64,000 nt of DNA from Shewanella benthica KT99 (lineage in GTDB: Bacteria > Pseudomonadota > Gammaproteobacteria > Enterobacterales > Shewanellaceae), in NCBI RefSeq assembly GCF_000172075.1, contig NZ_ABIC01000014.1, positions 28,619 through 92,618 on the forward strand. The letters run 5' to 3'. Position numbers and translations under genes: made by a program. Below the pieces are notes generated by a model. That model worked only from the letters and a program-made list of their open reading frames with translations. It was not told where the DNA came from and searched no databases. How positions within the stretch are numbered: the stretch's first letter is position 1; each line of letters begins with the position of its first letter. Below, piece by piece: positions 18,515-28,228 of the stretch.

Positions 18515-19900
18515 GTGTCGAAGATTAGAGTCAAGCAGGAAGAGTCGCTCTCTATTAAGTTTATTCATCAGATGAAGGTGGGGGATAACCGACGTTTGGA
18601 TCTCTATTTCTTCTTGCCTAAAGAGATGGGAATAGGTCCTCAGAGCCTGAATGAAGAGGAGTACTATCATTCGGCAATCACAGGGCGTCGTTCATATTAC
18701 TCCACTGGGCTGCACCTGCCTCTGGTACAGAGCCGTTTTGCCAGTCAGAAAAAACGTACGATAGAAGAATTTCGCCTCTACTTGAATCTATTTGCCTATC
18801 AATTTTCTGTTGCCATCGAGAACGATAGCAAGGAGCTAGCACAGATTGAAGAGCCAGAAAACTTCTTCAATTCTCTGCAAGATCTGTGTGACTTGGTGAG
18901 TCAACTGCTGAAGAAGTTTCGTCGTAATGAGCCGAGCGATCCCAAATGGAAATCCTATTTTGAAAATGCCGACAATTACCTCTCCTGGTTCTGTGAACAG
19001 CGTCTACTAAAACTCTTGTCCACAGCGCCGAGAAGTAGCGAGTACAGTGTGGTGTTAGATTCGGCTATTGCCCTGTGCCGGGCTGAGAACGAACATAGAG
19101 AAACTAAGCGGTATAATTCACAACAGACTAAGGATGATCCTAATCGCATCTCCAACAAGATGTTGCTGCTCAGACGTTTGATCCAGCAAGGTGTGGTATT
19201 AAAAGAGGAGATGAAAACTTTAGGCACAGGCCTTAAGAAGATGACTACCGGCTTTGCGACGGCCATGGTGATGTTAGTAGTGTCGGCGCTTATTATTAAG
19301 GCTCAGGGAGTCTTTAGCGGCTTAACCATAGCCTTAGTGTTAACTCTGGCTGTGATCTATGGTTTTCGTGAGATCTTTAAGGAAGACATTCGCAATGCAC
19401 TCTGGCGCCTGATACAGAAGGGGAGGCCCAAGTGGAGCAGAATACTCAGAGATACCAATAGCCATGCACCAATAGCCAAACAGTTAGTTTGGTTAGACTT
19501 TATTAAAACTATCGAGTTACCGGATAAAGTCGCCGAAATTCTTAAACGACGTCATAGGCAAAATAAGCTCGATGCCGAAGTACTGCATTATGGTATTCAT
19601 ACCCGTGTGACCCAGAAAGAGTTTCTGGCTGGTTATACGTCGATACAAGAGCAGGTTAACTTTAGTTTAGCCCCATTCGCCCGTCATCTGGAGCGGGGTA
19701 AGGCGAAGATCTACAAGGAGCAGGAGGGTAAAATCAGCAATGATTCGGTGGAACGCCGTTATCAGATCAATCTGATCTTAGCGGTAAAAGACGGCAAAGA
19801 CGCAGTGCAATATGCGCGTTATAAGATCACCATGAATCGCTCGACGATTATCGATATCAGCCAGAGTGAACTGCCCGAAGGCATAGCCGCGATAGAATAA
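18515..19900 (+). CDS. Conserved-looking two-helix membrane protein of unknown function
   Basis: 461 residues from GTG 18515, preceded by GGAG at short spacing. A long soluble N-terminal part (about 1-245) rich in charged residues contains RRSYYSTGLHLPLVQSRF. Two adjacent membrane segments follow (about 249-290, MVMLVVSALIIKA and GLTIALVLTLAVIYGF). The C-terminal soluble part ends in alternating strands. No catalytic motif is recognised. It could be a membrane scaffold with both large parts in the cytoplasm. Isolated gene, convergent with the GGDEF-like gene. Confidence 0.65.
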   Translation: MSKIRVKQEESLSIKFIHQMKVGDNRRLDLYFFLPKEMGIGPQSLNEEEYYHSAITGRRSYYSTGLHLPLVQSRFASQKKRTIEEFRLYLNLFAYQFSVAIENDSKELAQIEEPENFFNSLQDLCDLVSQLLKKFRRNEPSDPKWKSYFENADNYLSWFCEQRLLKLLSTAPRSSEYSVVLDSAIALCRAENEHRETKRYNSQQTKDDPNRISNKMLLLRRLIQQGVVLKEEMKTLGTGLKKMTTGFATAMVMLVVSALIIKAQGVFSGLTIALVLTLAVIYGFREIFKEDIRNALWRLIQKGRPKWSRILRDTNSHAPIAKQLVWLDFIKTIELPDKVAEILKRRHRQNKLDAEVLHYGIHTRVTQKEFLAGYTSIQEQVNFSLAPFARHLERGKAKIYKEQEGKISNDSVERRYQINLILAVKDGKDAVQYARYKITMNRSTIIDISQSELPEGIAAIE

Positions 19901-19942
19901 GAGTCTAGCTCTTAGCTCTAGGTTTAGGATCTAGGCACTTTC

Positions 19943-22159
19943 TCAGCGCTGGCGCGTAAACGCCTGACAGATATTTTGCTCGCCTATTTGCTTAGCGCGT
20001 TTAAGTGCAACCTCGGCATTACTCAAGTACTGTTCGAGATTTTGCTCTGGTTGAAAAGACGCTATGCCCATACAAATGCCTTTGCCCAGCCCCATATCAT
20101 TGAGACTCGCTAAAGACTTGATGGCGAAATAATGTGCCTGGTCTGCATCTGTATCCGGTAAGATGAAGATAAGCTTACCGAGTTGCCAGTGAGACATCTG
20201 GTAATTCGATGGCAGCTCTCTGAGGAGAAAAAGCTCAACTTCTTTCTGCCTGCTCTCAAGCAGCCCTATATCACTCATATGACTCAGCATACTCTCAGAG
20301 GTGATGTCCAACAGGAGTAGGCTGGAGCGATCTTTACTCGTGTGGTCTAATGAATCGAAGTAGCTTTCAAGATCTCTATAGTTGACTAAGATCGTTGAGC
20401 GATGAGGCTGCAGCACACCGGATTCATCATGGTTATTCTTGATGATCGCCTGTTCGAAGGTACAGACGATATAATCCAGCTCTCCGGACGCATCAATATG
20501 CCCCTTGAGTGTGGCTTGTAAGCAGGTGTTAGTACTCGATGAGGAACATAATACCTGACCTTTCCAGCTCCCCTGCAGCAATATTAGCTGAGAAATTTGC
20601 GACCACTTATTGCCTAAATCATCGGGTAAGGTGTCAATGATATTGCTACATTTAGTGTTTGACTGCATCTGCTGTTCGAATGCCGGGTTAGCACGAATGA
20701 TCGTGCCGTCAGCCTGGATCAGGGCCGATGGCACGCCACTATTATTCAAGACTCTGCTCAGGTAGGCATCTTGCTGTGCGTGTTTGAGCTCACTGACATC
20801 TTCGAAGGTGATGACCAGATAGGCTTCCTGTTCATCTTTAGATACTTGGTTTTTTATATGGGCAATTAACTCGGCCTGTGTTTCTGCACCCATATCGAGG
20901 CAAAGTTCACCTTTCCACTCTTGCTTTTGCTGGATCTCAGTCACTATACGTGAATAGTCATCGTCCTCAAGTTGTAGAATTCTTTGTAGACTGCGATCGA
21001 GTAGCTGATCTTTAGGCAAGGATAACTGAGTTGCCGCCAATTCATTTGCCGAAATCACCCGATTGTTATGATTGACTATGATGCAGCCCACTTGTCGGTG
21101 GAAGAGGCGATTCGATAGCTCTATGCTGAACTGTCTCGATCTCTGCTCTAAACGATAAAAGTGGCTCAGCAGAATGAGCATAGAGGCTAACAGAGTCAGC
21201 ATGAAAGCACAGCTCATGAGTATGGTGCGCCACTGGGAGAAATTGGCTGCAATATCATCATTGCGCACATAGGATACCAGAAAGTATTCTCTGCGGGTCT
21301 CGTATTGGGCCGTCAGCTCGATTTTTAGGTAGACGAAGGTGGCATTATCGCCATGAAACTGACCGAAATTACTCATGGCCATCTTACGCCATAGCGCTGG
21401 ATAGCTTTGTTTCAGGCTGCCTCCCATAGTATCGGGAATACGTTTTAATGACGGACGGGAATCTGCACCTGCATAGAGCAAGCCCTGAGTATCTAACATC
21501 AATAGCGGCGATTGACCGCGGGAGTTGGCAGGCTGGATACTCTTCAGCATTTTAGACATAGAGCTATATGTCACCAAATAGCCTCGAACACTCTGATCGG
21601 GATTCTCGAGCCAGGCAAGTTGATACAGGTATGGCTCTAGCTTGCCATTGACCGGACTAAATTCCAGTGGAGAGGTGTAAATCTCGTTGCCACCCATGTT
21701 TCTCGAGCTGCCAAGCAGGGAAGGGAGTAGAGGTTCATGGCCGAAATTATCGCTGGTAGCGAATTTGAAGTTACCTTGGGGATCGAACAGGGCGATATCT
21801 AACAGCTCGGGAATATTACTGGTTATCACATCCCAGTGTTTCTCGAGCTTGTCTTGTCGAGGAATACTAGGCACATCTAAGTAGCGCTTGAGCAGTTCTG
21901 ACTTGGCAAACATCTGCGTGCGAAATTGTTGGAAAGAGACCTTATCCGCGATCAAGCTGCCCACAGCCTGGAGCTCACTGTACCTCTGAGTCGCCCAGTC
22001 TTCCTGGAGCCTACGTTCGCCTAAGGTGATGGTGACGTTACTGAGTAATACCACGCTGATTATCAGAATGAAGATCTGTGTTGCCACCGACAATAGTCTT
22101 TGATTTGACCAATGAATATCTTGGGCTGGGATAAGAGGTGATAGTTTTGGCGTCAACAT
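19943..22159 (-). CDS. Membrane Cache-PAS-PAS protein with degenerate GGDEF-like domain
   Basis: 738 residues. A membrane helix at about 25-45 is followed by a ~260-residue periplasmic sensor region of Cache type, a second helix at about 312-335, two PAS-like domains (one around VGCIIVNHNNRVISANELAATQLSL, one around GVPSALIQADGTIIRANPAFEQQM) and a C-terminal part with GGDEF-like topology (SLLLLDI ... AEVALKRAKQIGEQN). Where GGDEF is expected the sequence is WQLGKLIFIL, so cyclase activity is not expected. It may signal by protein contact. The CDS is in a single unit on the minus strand. Confidence 0.72.
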   Translation of the reverse strand: MLTPKLSPLIPAQDIHWSNQRLLSVATQIFILIISVVLLSNVTITLGERRLQEDWATQRYSELQAVGSLIADKVSFQQFRTQMFAKSELLKRYLDVPSIPRQDKLEKHWDVITSNIPELLDIALFDPQGNFKFATSDNFGHEPLLPSLLGSSRNMGGNEIYTSPLEFSPVNGKLEPYLYQLAWLENPDQSVRGYLVTYSSMSKMLKSIQPANSRGQSPLLMLDTQGLLYAGADSRPSLKRIPDTMGGSLKQSYPALWRKMAMSNFGQFHGDNATFVYLKIELTAQYETRREYFLVSYVRNDDIAANFSQWRTILMSCAFMLTLLASMLILLSHFYRLEQRSRQFSIELSNRLFHRQVGCIIVNHNNRVISANELAATQLSLPKDQLLDRSLQRILQLEDDDYSRIVTEIQQKQEWKGELCLDMGAETQAELIAHIKNQVSKDEQEAYLVITFEDVSELKHAQQDAYLSRVLNNSGVPSALIQADGTIIRANPAFEQQMQSNTKCSNIIDTLPDDLGNKWSQISQLILLQGSWKGQVLCSSSSTNTCLQATLKGHIDASGELDYIVCTFEQAIIKNNHDESGVLQPHRSTILVNYRDLESYFDSLDHTSKDRSSLLLLDITSESMLSHMSDIGLLESRQKEVELFLLRELPSNYQMSHWQLGKLIFILPDTDADQAHYFAIKSLASLNDMGLGKGICMGIASFQPEQNLEQYLSNAEVALKRAKQIGEQNICQAFTRQR

Positions 22160-22275
22160 CTAAGGTGTTTTTGTTGTTGGTTTTATAGGAAGTCATATTA
22201 ACATAAATCAAATTTGCGAACACTGCTGGTTACATGAATATAACCTCACTTTTGTCCATAGGATTAACGGAGCAT

Positions 22276-22878
22276 TCAGCCGACGACACCTAAGCTTCGA
22301 TGTTTAAATTCGGCGCCGCTCTGCTCTACCCAGATTCTACAAGCCGCAATATCGACCCCTTCCAGGCCCTCTATGGCCGAGACCTGTACAGAATCGATAG
22401 TATTGACTGCCAGTCGAATGAAGGCTTTAACACTATCATAGCTCCCCTTCAATTTTGGCTTACAGTGCAGCAGATAAGCAGTTTCATTATCTGCATTGAG
22501 TGAAATTGACAGGCTATCTACCCAAGGTGCCAGCTCAGGCAAGATATTGCGCCGGTGAAACAAGTTACCTAAACCATCGGTATTGACTCTGACCTGGCCG
22601 CCTCTGAGCTTAATCTCCTTTGCCACTGTTATTAAGGTCGCTAAATTAAGAGTGGGTTCGCCATAGCCACAGAAGACATATTCCTCATAGGCACTGACGT
22701 CACCAAGCTGAGGGATGATCTCTGCGGCTGTGGGCTGATGATCAAGGGCTAGCTGGTAATCATGAACCTGTTTACTGCCGTTATGCTTAGGGCAGAATTG
22801 GCAACGCAGCGTGCATCGACCGGTAATATTAAGGTAGCGACTATTACGAATATCGTAAACTAAGGTTGAACTGGTCAT
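22276..22878 (-). CDS. Radical SAM protein, TatD-associated type
   Basis: 200 residues. The radical SAM cluster motif is CTLRCQFC (CxxxCxxC) within NITGRCTLRCQFCPK near residue 20. Other family marks are FCGYGEPTLN (glycine-rich SAM-binding loop) and VNTDGLGN. The short length and the NITxRCTxxCxFC start fit the small radical SAM group often linked with TatD nuclease genes; no tatD is adjacent here. Reaction unknown. Confidence 0.8.
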   Translation of the reverse strand: MTSSTLVYDIRNSRYLNITGRCTLRCQFCPKHNGSKQVHDYQLALDHQPTAAEIIPQLGDVSAYEEYVFCGYGEPTLNLATLITVAKEIKLRGGQVRVNTDGLGNLFHRRNILPELAPWVDSLSISLNADNETAYLLHCKPKLKGSYDSVKAFIRLAVNTIDSVQVSAIEGLEGVDIAACRIWVEQSGAEFKHRSLGVVG

Positions 22879-22991
22879 ATGGGCCTTAGGAGAAAATTTT
22901 GGAGTCTCATTGTAGGGGAGTTAAGCGTTGTAGACTGATAAACGGATCACGTATGTAGCCTTCGACTTCGAGCTCAAGGTGGATTACTAGT

Positions 22992-23033
22992 GGTAAGCTG
23001 TAAGCTGTAAGCGATAAGTGATCAGCGATAAGT
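22992..23033. repeat. Short imperfect tandem repeats
   Basis: gtaagctgtaagctgtaagc followed by gataagtgatcagcgataagta in the non-coding space after the radical SAM gene start. They look like slippage products. The remainder of this intergenic stretch (22879-23185) shows nothing else. Confidence 0.6.
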
Positions 23034-23185
23034 AAGAATCAACAGCTGGATGTTGAAATGAGCTCAGCTATCTGCAAGGCTTCACTTTTGATAAATCTAA
23101 CGGGTTAGTGCGACTTCTAAAATTGTTCCCTGAACGAATAACTAATTTATTTTGATTGATTTTTAACTTGAACTCCCCTAACCAA

Positions 23186-23509
23186 TCAATTTTTTTTATC
23201 AAGTGTAATTGATAAAATCCCAGTGGTTTTGGGCACTTGTAGAAGAGCGAGTGAGTAATGAGTCGTTAAAAAAGCGTTGAAACGCCACTTAATCGCAAAA
23301 ATATCTCTGATTTTACTGTGATTCATCATCAGAAGGTAGAGTGCGAGAAATATCCCACCTAATTTTATAATGACTAATGCATCTCTGAGGTCATCCATAA
23401 ACAGAGGGCTACGCCACTGTAGCCCAAACAAAGTACTTGAACTGAGAGTCTCCAGCAAAGGTACTAAGGTCAACAAGCTAATAATTATTAAGAGATTAAT
23501 TCGCTGCAC
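23186..23509 (-). CDS. Small hypothetical membrane protein in the RND operon
   Basis: 107 residues from GTG 23509, with an AGGTGA site overlapping the end of the upstream RND gene, 11 bases away. Two hydrophobic segments are visible (NLLIIISLLTLVPLLETL and ALVIIKLGGIFLALYLLMM). The close spacing argues that it is translated with the efflux genes, but no family is recognised. It is the third gene of the likely operon. Confidence 0.5.
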   Translation of the reverse strand: MQRINLLIIISLLTLVPLLETLSSSTLFGLQWRSPLFMDDLRDALVIIKLGGIFLALYLLMMNHSKIRDIFAIKWRFNAFLTTHYSLALLQVPKTTGILSITLDKKN

Positions 23510-23520
23510 TGTTCACCTAT

Positions 23521-26500
23521 TTAGTTACCTACTCTCGCAGAATCATCCTTTGGCTGCCACCACCAGTTGTAGAAGCGGCGGCTAGTGCGTTTGATATCAT
23601 CCAATATGATATAGAGCAGAGGAATAAGAATCAGTGTCACTACCGTCGAGAAGACGATGCCAAATGCGAGTGATGTCGCCATAGGGATGACGATTTGTGC
23701 CTGTAGACTCTTCTCTAACAGAATTGGCACCAGACCGACGAAGGTGGTCATAGAAGTCAAGATGATAGCCCTGAATCGATAACATCCTGAGTCAATTGCA
23801 GCCTGAGTAATCGATTGACCTTGTGCTCTTGCCTTGTTGACGAAGTCGACCAAGATCAGTGAGTCATTCACGACTACGCCTGCCAAGGCGATAATACCGC
23901 ACAGGCTTAAGATATTGAGCGTCAGTCCCAACAATAGGTGACCAAATAAGGCGCCAATGATGCCGAAGGGGATAACCGACATGATGATTAACGGTTGGCT
24001 GTATGACTTGAGCGGGACAGCCATCAGTGCGTAGATAGCAAATAGCGTAAAGAAGAAGCCCTGCAACAGACTTATCAAGGCACTCTGATCATCGGCGCTA
24101 CTCCCATCCAGCGCTGTCGAGATGGCAGGGTACTTAGCTTCTAAATAAGGCAGGAAATCTTGCTGGATCTCTGCAACTATCTTGGATGGCTCGACCTTAT
24201 TTTTATCTGCGCTAGCTACGATACTAATGGCTCGGCGACCGTCGACTCGGGTGATGGAGGAGTAAGAGTCACCCATTTCAATCTCAGCCACCGTCGAAAA
24301 TGGCACCGAAATGCCTGCGGACGTGCGGATCATCATGTTTTCCAGATGGCCCACTGTGCGTCTCTGCTCAAGCGGATAGCGCACCATCACCTTTACTTCT
24401 TCCTTGTTACGCAAGATGCGCTGCACTTCATAACCATAGAAACCATATCGAACCTGGCTGGCCAGATCTGACAAGGTGAGTCCCTGAGCCTCTGCTTCTG
24501 GCTTGATCGTTAAGCGTATCTCATGGCTGCCTGATGAGAAGTTGTCTGAAATATCGTAGACACCTTCATAGGTTTTTAGTTTCTGTTTAAGCTCAGTAGC
24601 GGCCATTGACAGTTGTTCGAGATTGCTTGCGGTTAATATGAAAGAGATATCGCCGCCACCCTTATTGGTGCTGGCGTTAATATTCAATTTTTTCACGGCG
24701 ATAAGCTCAGGCAGCTGTTCACGCCAGGCAGAGGCAATGGCGACACCATCGACCTCACGGTCTTCACTCTTAGTCAGCTCGGCAAAGATAAAGGCCGAGG
24801 TTCTCGAGCTCATGTCGATAAAGCTGTGCTTGACCACTTCGTAGCCATTTTCAGACTTCATCTTGTCATTCATGGCGTAGAGGGCTGCTTCGATCTCTTT
24901 GACTACCTTTAAGGTATTAGTTTCAGAGCTGCCTTCATCCATCTCTAAATGTACTTGAATAAAGTCGGACGGAAGATCAGGCATAGTGACCATGCGTATC
25001 TTACCGCTGACCACTAAGGCGATGGCTAAGATCAATACCCCGATAAAAATGGCGACGACGTTATATCTTTGCTTGATACAGCGTTCGAGAAAGTGGCGAT
25101 ATTTATGATGGATGAAATACTGAATTTTGTCGTTAAAGTTGGCCTTTAATAGTCCCATTTTGCCTAATTGTGACCTAGGTTTCTTGGGCTTCATGCGCGC
25201 GAGGTGAGCCGGAAGAATTAACTTAGACTCCACCAGAGAAAATATCAGGCAAAGGATCACTATCATGCCGATAGATTTCCAGATGATACCTTGGGGGCCG
25301 GATACCACCAGCATAGGCAGAAAAGCCACGATTGTGGTTAACACCCCAATCGTGGCAGGCATGGCCACCTTGTTGGCGCCTCTGACGACATTTTCTAGTG
25401 AATGACCGTGTTTCTCTATTTCTGTATAGACGCTTTCACCGATGACGATGGCATCGTCCACCACTATGCCCAGCACCAGAATAAAGGCGAACAGGGTAAG
25501 CAGGTTGATAGAGAGAGAAAAAGGCTCGACCGGCATCAACAACACGGCTCCGAGGAAACACACTGGTAGGCCCATCATGACCCAGAAGGCTAACTTGAGT
25601 TCCAGAAAGATGGCCAGAATAAGAAACACCAGTATGGCACCATAGAACATGTTAGATAACATCATGTTCAGGCGTCCTTTGAGATAATGAGTCAGATCAC
25701 CCCAGGTATCTAGCTGAGCACCGGCTGGAAGTGTCATACGTCTCTCTTCGATATAGGCCTTTACCTGGGCCGAGATATCGAGGGCATTTTGATCGTCTAT
25801 GCTGCTAACTTCAATAATCGCCGCAGGCTTGCCGTTGAAGCGGGTATATTCCAATCGTTCCTCGAAGCCATCCTTGATGGTGGCGACTTGCGACAACATG
25901 ATACGGCTGCCGTCGGGACGGGTGCTGACGACTATTTTCTCAAAATCTTCACCCGTGTATGCCTGCCCCTTAGTACGTAGCAAGATGTCACCATCTTGGG
26001 CACGAATAGAGCCGCCGGGAAGGTCTATCGAAGAGTTCTGCACAGCTTGAGCGACCTGGACGAAATTTAGGCCGTATTCCCTAAGCTTGTCTTCAGACAG
26101 TTCAATGCTTATCTCATAGTCACGGACGCCAGTGACTTTTGCACGGGTAACCGCAGGTAGCGCGGTGATGTCTTCGCGAATGGACTTAGCTAACTCCTTC
26201 ATATCATGCAGATTTATGTCGCCATAGACAGAGACCCAGATAACATTGTTCTCTGGTTTAATACGAAAAATATTTGGCTTTTCAATATTATCTGGAAAGG
26301 TAGAAATTGCGTCTATCGCAAGTTTGGCTTCATCGAGAATATCCTGAGGATCATAGTTATCTTCGACCTCTATGGTGACATTACCAAAGCCGTCACTGGC
26401 GACAGAGGTGACCTTTTTGATGCCATTGATATCTTGGATCGCCTCTTCAATCTTAATGTTAATCCCCTCCTCAATCTCTTGAGGTGCAGCGCCTGGGTAA

Positions 26501-26679
26501 GCCACAGATATCTGCAGGTAATTAAGCTCATAAGAGGGGAATATTTCCTTATTGACCAGGAAATAACTACTAAACAGGCCACCTAAAATTAAGAAGGCCA
26601 TCAATAGGTTTGCGGCAACACTGTTTCGAGCAAACCAGGCAATTATGCCTTCTTGAGCAGCCACTTTTTGTACATCCAT
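23521..26679 (-). CDS. RND-family efflux transporter, inner-membrane permease
   Basis: 1052 residues, the full length for AcrB-type transporters. First helix at AANLLMAFLILGG; the conserved first periplasmic loop follows (SVAYPGAAPQEIEEGINIKIEEAIQDINGI) and helix 4 contains VLGIVVDDAIVIGESV with the aspartates used for proton transfer. The second half repeats the pattern with LCGIIALAGVVVNDSLILVDF. It belongs to the HAE1-like branch often paired with a single membrane fusion protein. Its start codon overlaps the stop of that gene by one base. Substrate unknown; an outer-membrane channel is not encoded here. Confidence 0.93.
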   Translation of the reverse strand: MDVQKVAAQEGIIAWFARNSVAANLLMAFLILGGLFSSYFLVNKEIFPSYELNYLQISVAYPGAAPQEIEEGINIKIEEAIQDINGIKKVTSVASDGFGNVTIEVEDNYDPQDILDEAKLAIDAISTFPDNIEKPNIFRIKPENNVIWVSVYGDINLHDMKELAKSIREDITALPAVTRAKVTGVRDYEISIELSEDKLREYGLNFVQVAQAVQNSSIDLPGGSIRAQDGDILLRTKGQAYTGEDFEKIVVSTRPDGSRIMLSQVATIKDGFEERLEYTRFNGKPAAIIEVSSIDDQNALDISAQVKAYIEERRMTLPAGAQLDTWGDLTHYLKGRLNMMLSNMFYGAILVFLILAIFLELKLAFWVMMGLPVCFLGAVLLMPVEPFSLSINLLTLFAFILVLGIVVDDAIVIGESVYTEIEKHGHSLENVVRGANKVAMPATIGVLTTIVAFLPMLVVSGPQGIIWKSIGMIVILCLIFSLVESKLILPAHLARMKPKKPRSQLGKMGLLKANFNDKIQYFIHHKYRHFLERCIKQRYNVVAIFIGVLILAIALVVSGKIRMVTMPDLPSDFIQVHLEMDEGSSETNTLKVVKEIEAALYAMNDKMKSENGYEVVKHSFIDMSSRTSAFIFAELTKSEDREVDGVAIASAWREQLPELIAVKKLNINASTNKGGGDISFILTASNLEQLSMAATELKQKLKTYEGVYDISDNFSSGSHEIRLTIKPEAEAQGLTLSDLASQVRYGFYGYEVQRILRNKEEVKVMVRYPLEQRRTVGHLENMMIRTSAGISVPFSTVAEIEMGDSYSSITRVDGRRAISIVASADKNKVEPSKIVAEIQQDFLPYLEAKYPAISTALDGSSADDQSALISLLQGFFFTLFAIYALMAVPLKSYSQPLIIMSVIPFGIIGALFGHLLLGLTLNILSLCGIIALAGVVVNDSLILVDFVNKARAQGQSITQAAIDSGCYRFRAIILTSMTTFVGLVPILLEKSLQAQIVIPMATSLAFGIVFSTVVTLILIPLLYIILDDIKRTSRRFYNWWWQPKDDSARVGN

Positions 26680-27899
26680 TAGTGTTCACCCGCGCTAGCG
26701 AGTCGCTGCTCCTTGGTCTCTGAATCTGGTGTGTCCGCACCGGTATCATTTTTCTGCATTTCACCGAGGATTTTAACGACCTGACCCGTTGACATATTAT
26801 TGAGTTTAGTCAGTGAAATACGTTCTCCATCGAGCAGACTGTCCTTGATATATACACTGTCGATATCGGTTCTAACCACATTGACTTCGCGGATCTCGAT
26901 GACATTGTCACTCGATACTACGGCCACATGACCGTTACGCACCAGGTGGCGGGGTAACTGTACAATACCGTCTACGGTGCGGCCTTTAATTACGGCGGTA
27001 ACGAAACTGCCATATTTAAGAGGAAATTGACCCTCCTTACGGTTCTTTCTCAGGTAAGGATCTTTAATTTCAGCCACCAGATATACCATACGATTTTCAG
27101 CATCGATAACGCCTTCACTTCTTACAATCGTGCCAATCCAGGTGACATCTTTACCCGCTAATGATGCACTTAGAGTGACCAGGGTATTGGGGTTATCGAC
27201 CGACTCCAGATAGGCGAGGTCATTATTTGTAACCGGTAAACGAATCTCGGCGATACGGGTATCGTAGAGTTCACCTAGGTTGGTGCCTAAGGTGACGTAT
27301 TGGCCTAAGTCGACAATTCTTGACTTGATGATGCCATCGAAAGGCGCACGAATGATGGTTCTTTCAAGGTTACGTTGAGCGCGAGCCAGCGCTGCTTGTT
27401 GGAATTTAACATTGGCCTGTTCTTTTTTCAGCTGAGGCAGGCGTAATCCAAGCTCGGGTGGGATGCCGCCATCGAATCCTTGCCAATCGTTCTTGGCGAC
27501 TTCGCCTCGGGCTACTTCTTCCTCCAGAGCCGCTTCGGCTTGAGCGAGAGAGGCCTGGGCCTGCATCAGGTCGGCTTCATAATCGGAAGGCTCGATGACG
27601 GCAAGTTTTTCGCCTTTTTTCACTACACCACCGGCGACAAAATTGGGGGCTATTGTCAGCATTCTCCCCTGAACTTCTGTTACTAGCAGTGTCTTGTTTT
27701 TTGGGGTGACGATACCGTATGAAGACAAGTTTAAAGACACGGTTTTTTGTTCGACACGGGTAACATCTATGATGGGCACTGGCACTTCATCTTCTTTCTG
27801 CTCGGGGGCTTCCTTGGTGCTGATGAGTAATGCTGCAGCCACACCGAAAACTAACAGAATCAATAGAGGAGAAGATCTTCTGAGGATTATTTTTATCAT
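26679..27899 (-). CDS. RND efflux membrane fusion protein (HlyD/AcrA type)
   Basis: 406 residues with one N-terminal hydrophobic segment (LLILLVFGVAAALLIS). The lipoyl-like halves flank a coiled coil: QGRMLTIAPNFVAGGVVKKGEKLAVIEPSDYEADLMQAQASLAQAEAALEEE and IRAPFDGIIKSRIVDLGQYVTLGTNL. It bridges the permease to an outer-membrane channel. Promoter expected upstream of 27899, where a palindromic repeat (28060) lies. The stop overlaps the permease start, which implies translational coupling. Confidence 0.9.
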   Translation of the reverse strand: MIKIILRRSSPLLILLVFGVAAALLISTKEAPEQKEDEVPVPIIDVTRVEQKTVSLNLSSYGIVTPKNKTLLVTEVQGRMLTIAPNFVAGGVVKKGEKLAVIEPSDYEADLMQAQASLAQAEAALEEEVARGEVAKNDWQGFDGGIPPELGLRLPQLKKEQANVKFQQAALARAQRNLERTIIRAPFDGIIKSRIVDLGQYVTLGTNLGELYDTRIAEIRLPVTNNDLAYLESVDNPNTLVTLSASLAGKDVTWIGTIVRSEGVIDAENRMVYLVAEIKDPYLRKNRKEGQFPLKYGSFVTAVIKGRTVDGIVQLPRHLVRNGHVAVVSSDNVIEIREVNVVRTDIDSVYIKDSLLDGERISLTKLNNMSTGQVVKILGEMQKNDTGADTPDSETKEQRLASAGEH

Positions 27900-28059
27900 T
27901 ATTTTCCCGCTTTTCCTAGCTGAAATTTTTCTATTAACTAAATTACCAGAGTATTAGGCTTGGATAAATCTGTTTTTGTAAAATAAAGATATCTAACATC
28001 CAGAAATCCTACAGAAAAGACGATGCTGCGCTGATGGGGCATAGGCCGATTATATTCGT

Positions 28060-28132
28060 TGTAGGACTGGCTTTAGCCGGGAGAGGATGAACTAAGAACC
28101 TATAAGCCTCGGGGCTAAAGCACCCTCCTACA
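28060..28132. repeat. Third copy of the tgtaggac...ctccTACA palindromic repeat
   Basis: Starts tgtaggactggctttagccgggag and ends ggggctaaagcaccctcctaca, closely like the copy at 13373. Immediately after it, caagcaccctcctaca (28133-28148) duplicates its last 12 or so bases. It lies between srmB's terminator and the efflux operon start. Confidence 0.85.
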
Positions 28133-28157
28133 CAAGCACCCTCCTACAAAAAAATGT

Positions 28158-28192
28158 AAAAAAAAAGAGCCGCGGTTAGCGACTCTTTTTTT
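28158..28192 (-). terminator. Rho-independent terminator of srmB
   Basis: On the minus strand, GAGTCGC-TAACC-GCGGCTC followed by a run of T; arms at 28167-28173 and 28179-28185. It is placed about 37 bp past the srmB stop codon. Confidence 0.85.
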
Positions 28193-28228
28193 ATTAATGA
28201 ATAGGAATAAAGTGTGTAGATGAAAGAC

